Shown: positions 48,532-59,325 of the stretch, one piece after another
Numbering within the stretch: the first letter of the stretch is position 1
Layout: every line of letters starts with the position of its first letter
Position numbers and translations under genes: made by a program
Notes under the pieces: model-generated
Database searches by the model: none
What the model was told of the DNA's origin: nothing
Seen by the model: only the letters and a program-made list of their open reading frames with translations
Assembly: GCA_946800325.1 (NCBI GenBank)
Contig: OX326958.1
Location: 69,623,264-69,687,263, forward strand
Source: Luzula sylvatica
Taxonomy: Eukaryota > Streptophyta > Magnoliopsida > Poales > Juncaceae
Direction of reading: 5' to 3'
DNA length: 64,000 bases

Positions 48532-50252
48532 TGTCACACCCCAAATATAAAATCGAAAAGGGTGCGGCAACCCGTCAGTATACAACTCGTATACCACAGG
48601 CTCTTATATGATAAATTCACAAAAACATAAATACCACAACTCGAAAACAACGACACACGCAGATATATACATGCATCACCATAACATATACACACGAACA
48701 CAAATAAACCTAGCGGAAGCATATAAACACAAACGCGACATAACCAAACACCAAAACTAAACAAGATGTCGCATAAACAAAAGGCTCACTGGCCAGAAAC
48801 GGAAATAAACAAATATACACAAGATAGAGGTTCCGCGATGAAAACGAAACCGTCGCACTCACACTCTAGACACCCGCTGCCCCGAAAAATCTGTCCACCG
48901 TACCTAGACTCAAAACATTCAAATAAAATGGTTAGTCACGGAAGTGACTAAGTGAGTGAGTTTTGAGCCTAGCTTATTAAGATCGACCTTTTACATGCTA
49001 GTCAAAAACCTCGCTCGAAAATAATCGAAATCATAAATCATATATGTATATAAATACTTCTCAAAGTACTTGCCCCGGCTTTTCGAAATCAAAATCACTT
49101 ACCTTCATATATAATCATATACATACTAATACTTTTACCGGGGTGAGGGCGCAAATAGCACTCGACTGAAGTGCCAACCCCGAGTGGATAGCGAATCACA
49201 AACGGGCTGGAACATAACATAAAGCTCGGGAAGCGCGAATTCCCTACAAAAATGAGCTGACGACGGATATCCATGCGCCACAGCCAGACCCCACCATAAA
49301 GAGGGCGCCACGGGGTCGGGACTTTGCACTACATCAAGTTTGCTACGCAATTCCCTCCATAGAGCGCCACGGGGTCACGCGACACTACACCTATCAAACT
49401 AAAACATACCGGAGGAGCCGCGTATGTACACATAGGACCCTCTTTCAAAATCGTAAGCCCGGCTTACGTTTTACCAAACTCAAATTCTACATACATATAT
49501 ATGATCAAATCTACATAATATATATTTTGTTGAGGTAACACGGTTTTTAAAGCAAAATACGGATTTGTAAAGCAAGAACCCTAGACTATCAAGTAAGGTC
49601 TAGAAACGCTCGTAATTGGATTCTTAATAACAGAGAAGTGAAAGTAGCACTCACCTAATGGAAAGAAACTCGACAAATACACGATTAAGCGAAACGACGC
49701 AGAAAATGGAGCAACTTGAAACGTGGATGAAATCCTTCTTTTGATCTCGCCAACTCGTACAACTTAACCTCCTGAAGAATATGGCACCTTTCGTTTTGCG
49801 AAATCTCCTTTTTTCCTTGATTTCTCCTATTTTTCTCTCTTTTTCTCTTAGGGTTTCATGAGTGTTTTTGTGTGTGTGCTAATGGCTGTTGAAGGGGGTG
49901 AGTTCAATAAATATCTTGGCGCCTAATAAGTTAGTAGAGTGCACATTACATAATACCCAAAACACTCTCATAATTGCAAACCATTTATTTTACAAGTATA
50001 TGGGGATTTATTCTACAAACTCTCCATTTGATATTATTAATAGTTTGATGATTATGCAAATAAGACCCTATAATATATTTATTTAAATAACCCATAAAAA
50101 TGAAATTACGATTATACCCTTTTAACGAGTTTGAGGCATAAGGAGTTGGTTTTGATCGTGGGACGAATCGTATTTAACATGGGTCTTATATTCTGGGATT
50201 TTATGACTAATATTCTACAAATATCAAAACCCTATTTTTGATATTTATTACA
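48532..50252. mobile_element. 1,721-bp solo LTR (TGTCACACCCC...TTATTACA)
   Basis: The start TGTCACACCCCAAA is a form widely seen at plant Ty3/gypsy LTR 5' ends, and the end is TTATTACA. Perfect 5-bp flanks AATAG lie on both sides. No coding domain is inside. A TATAAATAC motif at about 49,050 is one possible core promoter, but orientation is unresolved. Base composition is less AT-rich than the flanks around 49,130-49,400. Short frames such as 49,135-49,350 (minus) are not credible genes. Confidence 0.65.
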
Positions 50253-50257
50253 AATAG
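50253..50257. repeat. Right target-site duplication AATAG
   Basis: Perfect match to 48,527-48,531, immediately after the CA end of the LTR. Confidence 0.6.
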
Positions 50258-50607
50258 TTAGCCTTTTAATTCGGTCAAATTTCAGATCATAATCTCTTCT
50301 CTCTCGAGAGAGAGAGAGGGGTCTAAATATAGAGGAGCTGGGATTTACATAACTGGTTATATACGAGGTATTTTTTTAGAATTTTCAAAAGAATTGTTAA
50401 CTTTTTTGAAAATTTTAGAGAACATCACATTTAAAATATTTAAAAGCCCATCTTCCCTCGAAAGGTTAACTTAACCTTGGAAATGGTGTTAAATTTCTCT
50501 ATTACCAAAAGAGGGTATATATTGTCCCACCAGATTATAACCAGATTATAAGTTGAATGGAGATATAAAATTTCTAATTTTGCTAAATGTTTGTATTTCG
50601 AAAATGG

Positions 50608-50634
50608 TTTTTTTTTTTTTTTTTTTTTTTTTTT
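50608..50634. repeat. (T)27 homopolymer
   Basis: A run of 27 T, read as poly-Lys on the minus strand in a spurious frame. It could be a poly(A) tail of a minus-strand retrocopy, but no body or TSD is recognisable. The rest of 50,258-50,714 is AT-rich with no gene seen, apart from a short CTCTCTCTCGAGAGAGAGAG palindrome near 50,300. Confidence 0.8.
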
Positions 50635-50714
50635 GCAAAATGTGTCTATGATAAAAGCTTTCAAATTAAGTACGAAATATTAAGGACTATTTTGGTAAGG
50701 AAAATTATATTTTG

Positions 50715-50920
50715 CCACCAGATTTCAACGAAAAACTCTCTTTTCTAATTAACCTTAATTAACATTTCAATTAACAAAAAATATTGATTTAATAATTTTT
50801 AGATATTAATTATCATTGTTAATTCATATAGATGTTAATTATCACCATAATAATTCACCCGTGTTAATTCATAAGTAAATTAAGTTGGTTAATTAGAAAA
50901 TAAGGAGTGTTTCTTTGAAA
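50715..50920. mobile_element. MITE-like inverted repeat
   Basis: AACTCTCTTTTCTAATTAACC at the left pairs with GGTTAATTAGAAAATAAGGAG at the right, with TTAATTAAC-rich sequence between. Length about 200 bp. The TSD is unclear. Confidence 0.4.
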
Positions 50921-50929
50921 TATGTAGGG

Positions 50930-51110
50930 ATGGCCAAATGATGCGGTTTATTTGGAAACCAAACAGAACTAGTCAATTTCGATTTATTCGGTTCGGTTGT
51001 TCGCATTAACTCGATCAGTTAGGTTCAAAAATTTATATATTTCGGTTTATCGGTTTCGCTTCGATTTGCATTTTTTCATAACGGTTTGAACCGAATAAAC
51101 CGTATTATAA
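50930..51110. mobile_element. Possible hAT-like fold-back fragment
   Basis: It begins AGGGATGGCCAAATGATG, like the terminus at 46,487, and its arms GCGGTTTATTTGG and CCGAATAAACCGT are inverted. The interior carries CGGTTCGGTT and CGGTTTATCGGTT motifs common in plant dispersed repeats. The right terminus is not found. Confidence 0.35.
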
Positions 51111-51429
51111 AAGAGTTCGTGTGATGCACAAAAAATAATTACTTTGATTCCATGATAAGAAAATTGATTTATCATAAAACTTCCGAATTATACCTTTGAA
51201 CTTTCGTCTCAAATTACATGTAATCTTTTCACATTCGTGTGATCATTGGAATGGAATTGAAATTCTTACTGTATACATTGAATTTGTAAATTTATTTAAA
51301 ATACGTTATATTTATTTTTTTGATGTAAGTTTGGAGAAGACTTTTGCATTCCCCATCCAAAACCATTTTTTATATAAAGAAAAACGTTATTTACAATATA
51401 CAGGCCTATTAATTTTTTAAGCCCACAAT

Positions 51430-51868
51430 ACCATTTCTTTTTTCCTGCGGCCCATCTCATCTTTCTTCATACATACACTAATACACATCAAAGTATCCTT
51501 TCATTTATCTCTCAGTTCTATGTGGCCGCCTTCCTCTTTTAGCTCTCGAAGCTTCTTCTTTCCTTATGGATCTAGGGTTTCCTTCTTTGCCGAGCTCTCA
51601 CTCTCAGACTTTCGATCCTCCTTCGCTCGGAATAGTCTCCATTCGGCATCTATCTCTTCAACTAACTGCTGCCCTTCCTTTCTTTCTTCAGTGAAGACGC
51701 GACGGCACCGCTCTCTCCACAACACGAAATACGTTATATCATATAATGAATTAACAAAAACCCTAGAGGCGGAAGCGGTGTCCTCCTTCTCTTTCTCCCT
51801 TCTTTTGTGCGACCCAAGGAAACAACAAAAACACACCGACGAATCGCGATGAAACCCTAGGGACGGAA
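51430..51868 (+). promoter_or_regulatory. Candidate promoter and 5' UTR with GGCCCA and telo-box motifs
   Basis: The region has GCCCA/GGCCCAT at 51,421 and 51,452, pyrimidine-rich leader sequence, and AAACCCTAG-type telo boxes at about 51,757 and 51,852. These combinations are common upstream of plant housekeeping and translation-related genes. Composition is clearly less AT-rich than the flanks. Frames at 51,520-51,852 (plus) and 51,564-51,836 (minus) overlap here and are more simply explained as open leader sequence. Confidence 0.45.
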
Positions 51869-53696
51869 ATGCGGGATTCGGCTGGTGTGGAGTTTGGACT
51901 GGACCTGAGAGATTTAGCTCTTCATGGAAACAAGCGGTACGTTTTTATTTCTCGAGATGTATCTTCTTTCTCAGTGCTGATTTCTTGAATGAGCTATTGT
52001 TTGTTCGATTTTTCTGGTCGGATGAATTCAGTTCATATTATTATTGATATATTGAAAATGTACAGAGAATTGTGTCAAAATTAACTTCAAAGCTCAATTA
52101 TTGATCAATTTTCAACCTTTTTTGTCAGAGTGATTGGGTTGGGTAGGAGGATTTTATACATTAATGCTATATTTCAGCGAGGATTATACAAGCAAACCTC
52201 AAAAATGCAAGTTTCCTCAAAGAAGAATGTGTAAGTTCAATGAATAATTTTTTTACTTTTAGTTTTTCTAGATTAATTGATATATATTTCTTCATTTCGA
52301 AGGGGTGGAGACCTGCGATAACAGCAAAACAGATATAATTAGTCGGAATTCAGGATTTACTCGAACGGTCAAATTCGGCAGATCAGGTCCAAACCGATGG
52401 TTATCAGTTCTTCATATAAATTGAAAACGAGAACAAATCATAAACAAATCTTTTTTGAATGTAGACTCACATGGGCCAATTGAAAACTAGAACAAAGAGA
52501 AACTTCAGAAAGAAGTCTCAACCAGCTCGAGAAGGTACTGTATATCTTTATATTTGTTTCTCTGAAAATACTTTACATAATTGCATTATATCTTTTCCAT
52601 AATACCCTTATTTGATCCAATGATAAGGATGAAATGTGTAGAAAAAGTATGTAAATTTTTTGGTGTAAGAAAACTAACTCATTAATCATTATTATATATA
52701 TTTTATTATAGAAAACTTTTACAACTAATTTTTTTAAAGAAATAAATTCCTTGAAAAACCCCAAATTTGAAATTTTGATGATGATTTTATTTTCATCAGA
52801 TATTTTATCATATTATTCTATTAATTAAACATAAAATATAATATTTTCATCAGTCCTTCATTTTTCTGCTAAACAAATATTTATTGAGAGAATCAAGTTC
52901 AATTTTCTGCTAAAAAATAAATAATTACTCTTAAAGATGATATAAATTTGAATATTTTTCAATCAAGTTCAATTTTTTAATACAAAAACCATCAAATATT
53001 CAAATTTAAGAGTAAATATTATGTTTAATTATGAGACCCTTGACATTAAAAAATACTAAGTTCTCTTCTCTTGTCTGATTTAATAATTTTCATCAGTCCT
53101 TCATTTTTCTGCTAAACAAATATTTATTGAGAGAATCAAGTTCAATTTTGCTGCTAAAAAATAAATAATTACTCTTAAAGATGATATAAATTTGAATATT
53201 TTTCAATCAAGTTCAATTTTTTAATACAAAAACCATCAAATATTCAAATTAAGAGTAATTATTATGTTTAATTACGAGACCCTTGACTTTCAAAAATACT
53301 GAAGTTCTCTTCTCTTGTATGATTTACTAATTCTTGTAGATCTTTTGGTACTTGTTTTTAGGGCTTTTAAGAGGTAAAAGTAAGTTCTTGATTATTTTTA
53401 ACATAATATTATCAAATTTGAATTTACAGTCCTGTGAGATTGCGTCCTCGATTGCAGCTGCGATACGTTATGAAGATGTATATTTTTGTGACGTTATTCG
53501 AAGAGGAACTCGGCAAAATCGATTCAATTTCAGAGTTAATTTGATAGAAACACGGTAAGTTCTTGATTATTTTCATTATTATAAAATTAATTTAAGTTTG
53601 TACAATGTTTGAATTCAAATTTGAATTTATAGTCATGTGAAGATGTTGTTCAGAGAACAAGTCTGCGGCAACAACACGTACGTTTTCGACTATTAG
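51869..53696 (+). CDS. Candidate spliced gene, family not recognised
   Basis: Exon-like blocks with GT-AG borders follow the promoter-like region. Block 1, 51,869-51,936, starts at ATG after GAAACCCTAGGGACGGA and ends AAGCG/GTACG. Block 2, 52,178-52,230, follows TATATTTCAG and ends ATGT/GTAAG. The two join in frame to 40 codons beginning MRDSAGVEFGLDL. A third block from 52,303 (after CGAAG) stays in frame for about 40 codons to TGA at 52,422-52,424. Further blocks are 52,465-52,534 (TGTAG ... AAG/GTACTG), 53,430-53,554 (TTTACAG ... ACACG/GTAAGT, 41 open codons) and 53,633-53,696 (TTTATAG to TAG, in frame with the previous). No single chain joins all of them without a stop, so this may be two genes, an alternatively spliced locus or a decaying gene. 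It could also be a captured fragment. I do not know the protein. Confidence 0.35.
52845..53330 (+). repeat. 243-bp tandem duplication inside the candidate gene
   Basis: TTTCATCAGTCCTTCATTTT at 52,845 recurs at 53,088, and the two copies agree almost base for base through CTCTTCTCTTGT at the end. A few indels and substitutions (for example GTCTGATTTAATAA vs GTATGATTTACTAA) separate them, so the duplication is fairly young. It would lie in an intron or between the two halves of the gene model. Confidence 0.9.
53380..53640 (+). repeat. Duplicated intron-exon border (two look-alike introns)
   Basis: Putative introns 53,380-53,429 and 53,555-53,632 share both ends: GTAAGTTCTTGATTATTTT at the 5' side and AAATTTGAATTTAYAG at the 3' side. 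The next exonic bases are also alike (TCCTGTGAGATTG vs TCATGTGAAGATG). This implies an ancient local duplication that carried a splice acceptor. Confidence 0.6.
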
Positions 53697-53769
53697 CATC
53701 TCAAGATGCTAGTCATTAATTTGTTTCTCTCTTTTTGTTGTGTGATTTGTGTTAAGTATGCGTGTCTCT

Positions 53770-53856
53770 GGGTGTAATTTGGTATGTATGATGGGTCGGT
53801 GGGTCATTGTGGGTCTGTCTATGTATGTATGATGTATGTATGGGTGTAATTTGGTA
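53770..53856 (+). repeat. Short direct repeat and TG/ATG-rich tract
   Basis: GGGTGTAATTTGGTA occurs at 53,770 and again at 53,842, 72 bp apart, separated by GTATGTATGATG-type sequence. Confidence 0.7.
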
Positions 53857-53862
53857 GGTATT

Positions 53863-54434
53863 AACCCGGCCCACGCGCAAACCCGGCCCGCGCCAACCCG
53901 GCCCAATAGTTAACACGGCTTACGGCCCACTTTGAAACACGGCCCATGCGGCCCGCCTAGTAACCCGGCCCAAGCGGCCCGCCTAGTAACCCGGCCCATG
54001 CGGCAATTGACGAAGCCCGGCCCATGCAGCCCGCGACGAAACCCGGCCTTTCCTGCCCACGACGAACCCTGGCCTTTCCGGCCCACGACGAACCCCGGCC
54101 ATTGCGGCCCACGACGAAACCCTGCACACGCGGTAACCCGGCGCACGCGGTAACGCGGCTTACGGGCCACGCGGAAATCCGGCGCACGCGGTGCACTGGC
54201 CCATGCGGCCCCCGCTGAAACCTGGACCGTGCGGCCCGCGCTGTAACCTGGCCTGTGCGGCCCGCGCTGAAACCTGGCCCATGCGGACCGCGCTGAAATC
54301 AGGCCCACGCGGTAACCCGGCCCACTCGGTACACAGGCCCATGCGGCCCACGCTGAAACCCGGCCCACTCTCAAACCTAGCCAATGTGGCCCCCGCGGTA
54401 ACCAGGCCCACGCGGTTACCCGGCCCACGCGGCC
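53863..54434 (+). repeat. GC-rich minisatellite (~26-bp and ~17-bp units)
   Basis: Degenerate tandem units built on ACCCGGCCCATGCGGCCC, mostly ~26 bp with a CGCTGAAAC or CACGACGAA tail, mixed with ~17-bp short forms such as ACCCGGCCCACGCGGTA. The block is GC- and CpG-rich in an otherwise AT-rich region. Because units are repetitive and stop-poor, long frames appear on both strands (for example 172 codons at 53,910-54,428, minus). Their Arg/Gly/Pro/Ala content just mirrors the repeat. Confidence 0.88.
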
Positions 54435-55210
54435 ATATTAATCTAACTCATTACACGGATGGCTCCACGAGAACGAGCACACTAGATATGACGACCCAAT
54501 ACTATGATCCATCACACAGAAGACTACACATGAGTGTGTAATAACCCATTACACCAAGTAACCCATGATCCTCCACTCGAGATACATCTTCATCCACTGT
54601 GGCGTGAGCCCTCTACAGCCCACGTTGTTGATTAGCTGCTTCTCTCCAGCAGTTAAGCTACACGAACACCACATGGTCACACTCACAGAAGATTTTATGT
54701 ACCCAATACTCGATCCAGATCCATTAACCTAGACCCGTTACTGTTTGCAAGATCTCGCGTGGCTAATAGACCATGTGACCCGTACTGATAATTTCTCATC
54801 TCTTTACTCTTGAGTTACACGATTGACAACACAAAAGATGCAACAGAGAATCACCAGATTCCAATCAATGTACAGAAATTAGAGTTTCTTAACCAGTCAG
54901 AATCGTGTTAGTCTCTCTCCATTCGTATTATGACTGGACCCTCCATACCCTCTTCCATTAGGTAACATACATAGAACAAAGCACCGAACACCTCCAGTGA
55001 TTTCTTGTAACGGAGATCAAACCTCGTCTTCTCCAAATACAACTTGCAACGACGCTCGATCCGTGGAAGAAAAATCTCGTTCAATCCAAATTTAGCTCCG
55101 TTTCATCATCGATTAAGCTCAGGATTGCGATCCTGATCGAGTCTCACGATCGTCCTCTCTTCAACTTGATCTCTCCCTCTCGGATTGCCAGCGTGGCACA
55201 CAAACAATGC

Positions 55211-55218
55211 TATATATA
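55211..55218 (+). promoter_or_regulatory. TATA box in LTR-like region
   Basis: TATATATA in the context AATGCTATATATAGCCCCTG, about 1.7 kb before the right end of the LTR-like region. GC-rich downstream sequence with TCTC tracts suggests a transcript leader. Confidence 0.4.
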
Positions 55219-56906
55219 GCCCCTGTATCGAGCTCATTGGGAGAGATCAATTCTACCACCATTGTCACCCTCAAGGGGGCTCTCTCGAGCTTCGTCCTTC
55301 CTCAATTCATCTCCACGAGTCTCCAATTTCACCATTCTCGACCCCATTCCCCTGGCCAGAAATCAACCAGCCATCACCACCCTCCACTGAGGCCTTTGGG
55401 ATTCAATTTCCACTCTCTACACACTCACTCCATCCTCACAAAGACGCCTGGAGAAAAAAACGAAGCCATCCCGACCTCCAGTCACTCCTGGGCCCTCTCG
55501 CCATCAAAGCAGCTCATCCCATGTCGCCATTGAAGTAACCAGAAGCTTGCCAAGCAATCTGAAGGAAGTTGAGATCACTCCAGTCGCAAAAAGGGCGGTA
55601 ATTTCTCCTTCAATCTCGAGCTTCGTTGTAGAATTGTCGTAGAATCAATGGTGATTTTAGAGCTATTTTAGTAAAGAATTGCTGGGTATAATTACCGTAG
55701 AATTTTGATTTGAGATTCTGGCTTGTAATAACTGTGATTTGATTTCTGGTATTCTCTTTCTTGAATCTGATATTAGTATTTCTTTTCTTGGTTTATAAGA
55801 ACTGAATTTCTAATCCTGAGTTCGAAAGTTGTGATTTAAAATTCTGGAATTTCATTTCTCGGTTTTGAACATTCGAATTTCTTTTCTCGGTTTTTAAAGG
55901 GACAGATTTCTAATCCTGACTTTTGTTTGGGGGAGATTTAGTAAAAGTTTTTATAAGGAAGATCATGATGTGCACACAAGAAGTTATTGATTAAATAATT
56001 TCCAATTTAAAGTGAGTTTGAATAAAATTCACAAGGGTATTTCTTTGCCATTTTTCTTGAGAAAATTTACTAAAATCTTGGTCATGATGGAGGAGTAAGT
56101 CTTAGGGGAGTTTTGATGTTTTAATTAATTGATGAATTTAGAAATCAAATTTTAATGATATAATAACTCTTGTTATTAAAACGATCGTGTTTTATTAATT
56201 AAAAATTAATTAGGGAATTTAATTGGTTTATAATATTTTTTCCTAATTTTCTATCTCATCGTTTTAATACTCAAATTATTCAATAATGGTTTATGATTAT
56301 TTGATTGATTTGAATAAGGTTTCATGAATTAAATTTTGATTTTTTGTTTATAAACATTTGAATAAATCTTATTTTTCGTTCGTGAACTTTGTGATGATTA
56401 ATTGGTACATAATTAATTCATCACCCTTGCAAATAATTTTAGTTTTGAGAGATTTCTAAATGATTCGATTGATTGAGATATCATAATCCCCGATTTTCAC
56501 ATCAAGGGAATCGAAGCTTTGTTTGCCATTTTTTCAATTTTATTTTCTTGACTTTTATACGATCTTTTCTTTTCTCTTTTCCTTTTCGATCTTGTTTTGC
56601 CACCTTTCTCACATCAACATACTTTTTTTTTATTTTTTTGATACATATTCCTTGAACATCCAAATATTATAATCGATACATCAATATAACTTGCGTGTGA
56701 ATTAATTTCATTGTGAAAAATCTATATTGAGTATATAAATTTGAATCGAGGCCACCTCTCTTGTGAACGATCCCTATACTTGCCATTTTACTAGTTGCAT
56801 TCATTCAAGTTTATGAAAATTATAAATACACAATTTTTAATACTCGTAATTAGGAAATAAAATAATTATTTTTATAAAAACGACACCTATATTTACGAGC
56901 TCATCA

Positions 56907-56979
56907 ACAGCACGCGATGAACTGGAGCGTGAATGATCAGAAGAGTAAGAGACGCGGCACACCGGCTTCAACATGAACA
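56907..56979 (-). pseudogene. Possible truncated first exon abutting the LTR-like region
   Basis: On the minus strand an ATG at 56,979 opens a frame of 24 codons beginning MFMLKPVCRVSYSSDHSR, which runs straight into the LTR-like end at 56,906. Upstream on the same strand are AAACCCTAAA telo-box-like motifs (around 57,000), a (CT)n leader and a less AT-rich stretch up to about 57,480, as in many plant 5' UTRs. A competing upstream ATG at 57,078 gives only a 36-codon frame. If real, the gene was cut by the insertion. The product is unknown. Confidence 0.25.
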
Positions 56980-57149
56980 TAGGGTTTGACAGCAGGAAAA
57001 TTTAGGGTTTCTACTCTTTAGCCTCAAATCGACAGAAAAGCGACGCGCGAGAGAAAGTAACGAAGACTTTTTGGACATGAGCTTCAAACCGCAAGCTTCG
57101 CCGGACGAAAGGACTGATTTTCGTCGATGTCGTCTGAGGTCGCGTAAGA

Positions 57150-57153
<4 letters not shown>

Positions 57154-57245
<92 letters not shown>
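57154..57245. repeat. (GA)n microsatellite
   Basis: About 46 GA dinucleotides with one interruption (GGG at about 57,200). On the minus strand it is a (CT)n tract typical of plant 5' UTRs. Confidence 0.97.
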
Positions 57246-57248
<3 letters not shown>

Positions 57249-58559
57249 CGGGATGAGTAAGGAGAGAGAAAGAGAGGAGCGTGTATTTTATTCGTAAAAT
57301 ATGATATATGCCCGGTCCATTATGAGCCGCCAAGGAAGGAGAGGGGTGTGTAAGGCCAGTTCACTGTGAGCCGCGACCAAAATGACCCAACGGGTAAACA
57401 CAGAATCAACATGACTCAAACACGAACCAAACCACAAAAAATCCCTCCAAACAAAATAACTTAAGCTTGTAACGTGGCCGAATAGGGCGGAAGAAAATTG
57501 TTTTGCATTATATCTATTTTTAGATATTGTCTCACAAGCATGGCCTTAATCAAATGTCCATTCACATTTTTCATTTTCTACAAGTACAAGTCATCATTGC
57601 AATCATTATCATCTTTGGTCTTGTCTATACATAAATCATATTTATATAGTCAATTTCAATCGTCATCATTTTCGATCCTTTTTTAATTTATGAAGTCTTC
57701 ACTTTTTTTTGTTGTAAAATCTATGTCTCACTGACAATATCACTATTAATTGATTATTGATTATACTGTTTATTTTCAATTTCAATGTTTTTGTTTATAT
57801 TTTTCATTTCATATGCACAATGAGGTAGTGTTGGATTGATGAATATAGAAATAAGCTTTATCATATGTCCGTGAGAGCTAAATTAGAGTGGATTGATTAA
57901 TTAATTCCCAAAATTATGATTTGATGATGTTTAACGATAGAAGTTTTAGGCTTGAAATCCAAAAACGATTCAGTTTTCTACCATTGAGCATTAGTATTTC
58001 GTAATTATATTTCATTTTTTAGACAACTTTGTACAAATTAACGAATGATAATAACATTTGTATGATTTTCTTGAGAAAATATCTATTAAATTTGAATAAA
58101 TTAATGTTTCTTGAGATCTGAAATAATTCAATAACAAATTTAAAAAGTAGCAGCGAAGTGTGGGTAATTTTTCTAGTGAAATAAATTACACGAATTCAAA
58201 AATCTCAGTTACCAAAAAAAAAAAAATTAGAAGATAATCAAAATTATTGCACAATACTTATGAAATTATTTACAGTTGAGATATTTGTTCACGTTTGATT
58301 TTGTATTTGAAATAATTCAATAACAAATTTAAAAATGCACAGCGAAGCGCAAATAATTTTTTATTTGTATTCACGTTTGATTTTGTAACTTATTGTAAAA
58401 CAATAAACAAATAAATAAACACGATGTAACATGAATCCTATCGAATGATAGTAATTCAAGTCATTAATCTTGTAGGACTTCAATGTGACTTCCAAAAAAT
58501 GCTCAAAATATATTATAAAATAATAAATATATAAATGTCGACAAATAAATTAGGATAAT
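57246..58559. other. AT-rich intergenic DNA
   Basis: No gene seen. Up to about 57,480 it is leader- or promoter-like relative to the minus strand. At 58,120 and 58,308 the stretch AATAATTCAATAACAAATTT is repeated directly, each followed by a CAGCGAAG motif (58,151; 58,340), probably dispersed-repeat debris. Confidence 0.5.
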
Positions 58560-58795
58560 TATATCATCCTCCTCAAATTATTCTCAACATCCTCAAAATT
58601 ATTAATTAACAATTAATTAACATTGTAATTAACAAAAAGACACTCAATTGACAATTAATTGATATTGTTGATTAATAATTATTAATTAACATGGTAATTA
58701 ACCGTTAGTGGAGTGTTATTTTGTTAATTACAATGTTAATTAATAACTAATTTGTAACATATATGGTGTTCGGGAAATTTGAGGGACACCATACA
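58560..58795. mobile_element. MITE-like inverted repeat
   Basis: ATTAATTAACATTGTAATTAAC near 58,613 pairs exactly with GTTAATTACAATGTTAATTAAT near 58,725, and GACACTC pairs with GAGTGTT inside. Outer segments CATCCTCCTCAAATT and AAATTTGAGGGACACCAT pair imperfectly and may be the true termini. Confidence 0.5.
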
Positions 58796-59325
58796 CAGCC
58801 TCGATAAATTATTTATGACCAATGGTTAATCAACATCATTTCGAGTATTTTTAAAACGAGATTTTTTTTTTCACTTTACTGGGGTACACTCCAATCCAAA
58901 CGACCGTCAATTCATTTTGAAGTGTACTACAAATGCATTATCCCATAGTGCGGCCCGTTCTCTTTCTGTCGTTTACTCTTCGAAGTGCGTTAAGCCGGCA
59001 TGCGTAGCAAATCCTTTTTAAAATATACATTTCTCATGCATGTATCTTTTATCATACTGTAAATAAGATATATTCATCAAAATAAAAACATTTAAAGTAT
59101 TCTAAAATATACAAACCTAGTACCCACAAAATCTTCTCTTTGATTGTATCAATTTTATCATATTCACAGTATGTTTTTCAGTCAAATATATACCATGTAC
59201 TACTTAATTGTGATGGTCCATTATACACGGCAAAACACGGATCCAAGAGGTGACTAGAATTGCAAACTATTTAAGAAAGAAAGAAACGGTGCAATTAAAC
59301 CAATTCAATGAACACAAGAATTTAT

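Larger units (their letters stand above)
53700..56906 (+). mobile_element. LTR-like region with unresolved left end
   Basis: The right end has GTGAACGATCCCTATACTTG, ACTAGTTGC, CGACACCTAT and finally TACGAGCTCATCA. This resembles 3' ends of Athila/Tat-type plant LTRs just before their primer-binding site, although no PBS follows. A TATATATA box sits at 55,211. TTACACGGATGG at about 54,451 is shared with the solo LTR at 35,897, in a comparable U3 position. No TG start with a matching TSD (right flank ACAGC) was found, so the left part is truncated, rearranged or replaced by the minisatellite. Overlapping frames at 55,185-55,538 are not supported. 55,540-56,900 is AT-rich U5-like sequence with no gene seen. 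Confidence 0.5.

Noticed and set aside
48534..48764. 76-codon Cys/Leu-rich minus-strand frame
   Set aside because: It lies at the very start of the second solo LTR and shows no domain. Its hydrophobicity follows from T/G-rich sequence.
51520..51852. 110-codon plus and 90-codon minus frames in the leader region
   Set aside because: They overlap each other on opposite strands, sit in a pyrimidine-rich leader, and lack recognisable domains. The downstream ATG at 51,869 with telo-box context is preferred.
53910..54428. 172-codon minus-strand Arg/Gly/Trp-rich protein
   Set aside because: It is the translation of a degenerate GC-rich minisatellite. Overlapping frames on both strands look equally open.
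55185..55538. 108- and 117-codon overlapping frames resembling Pro/Ser/His-rich proteins
   Set aside because: Two frames over the same bases, downstream of the LTR TATA box in C-rich leader sequence, without motifs. Best read as an untranslated LTR leader.
56968..57333. 121-codon minus-strand frame with a long Ser-Leu run
   Set aside because: The Ser-Leu run is the (CT)n microsatellite. The credible part is only a leader and possible short exon.
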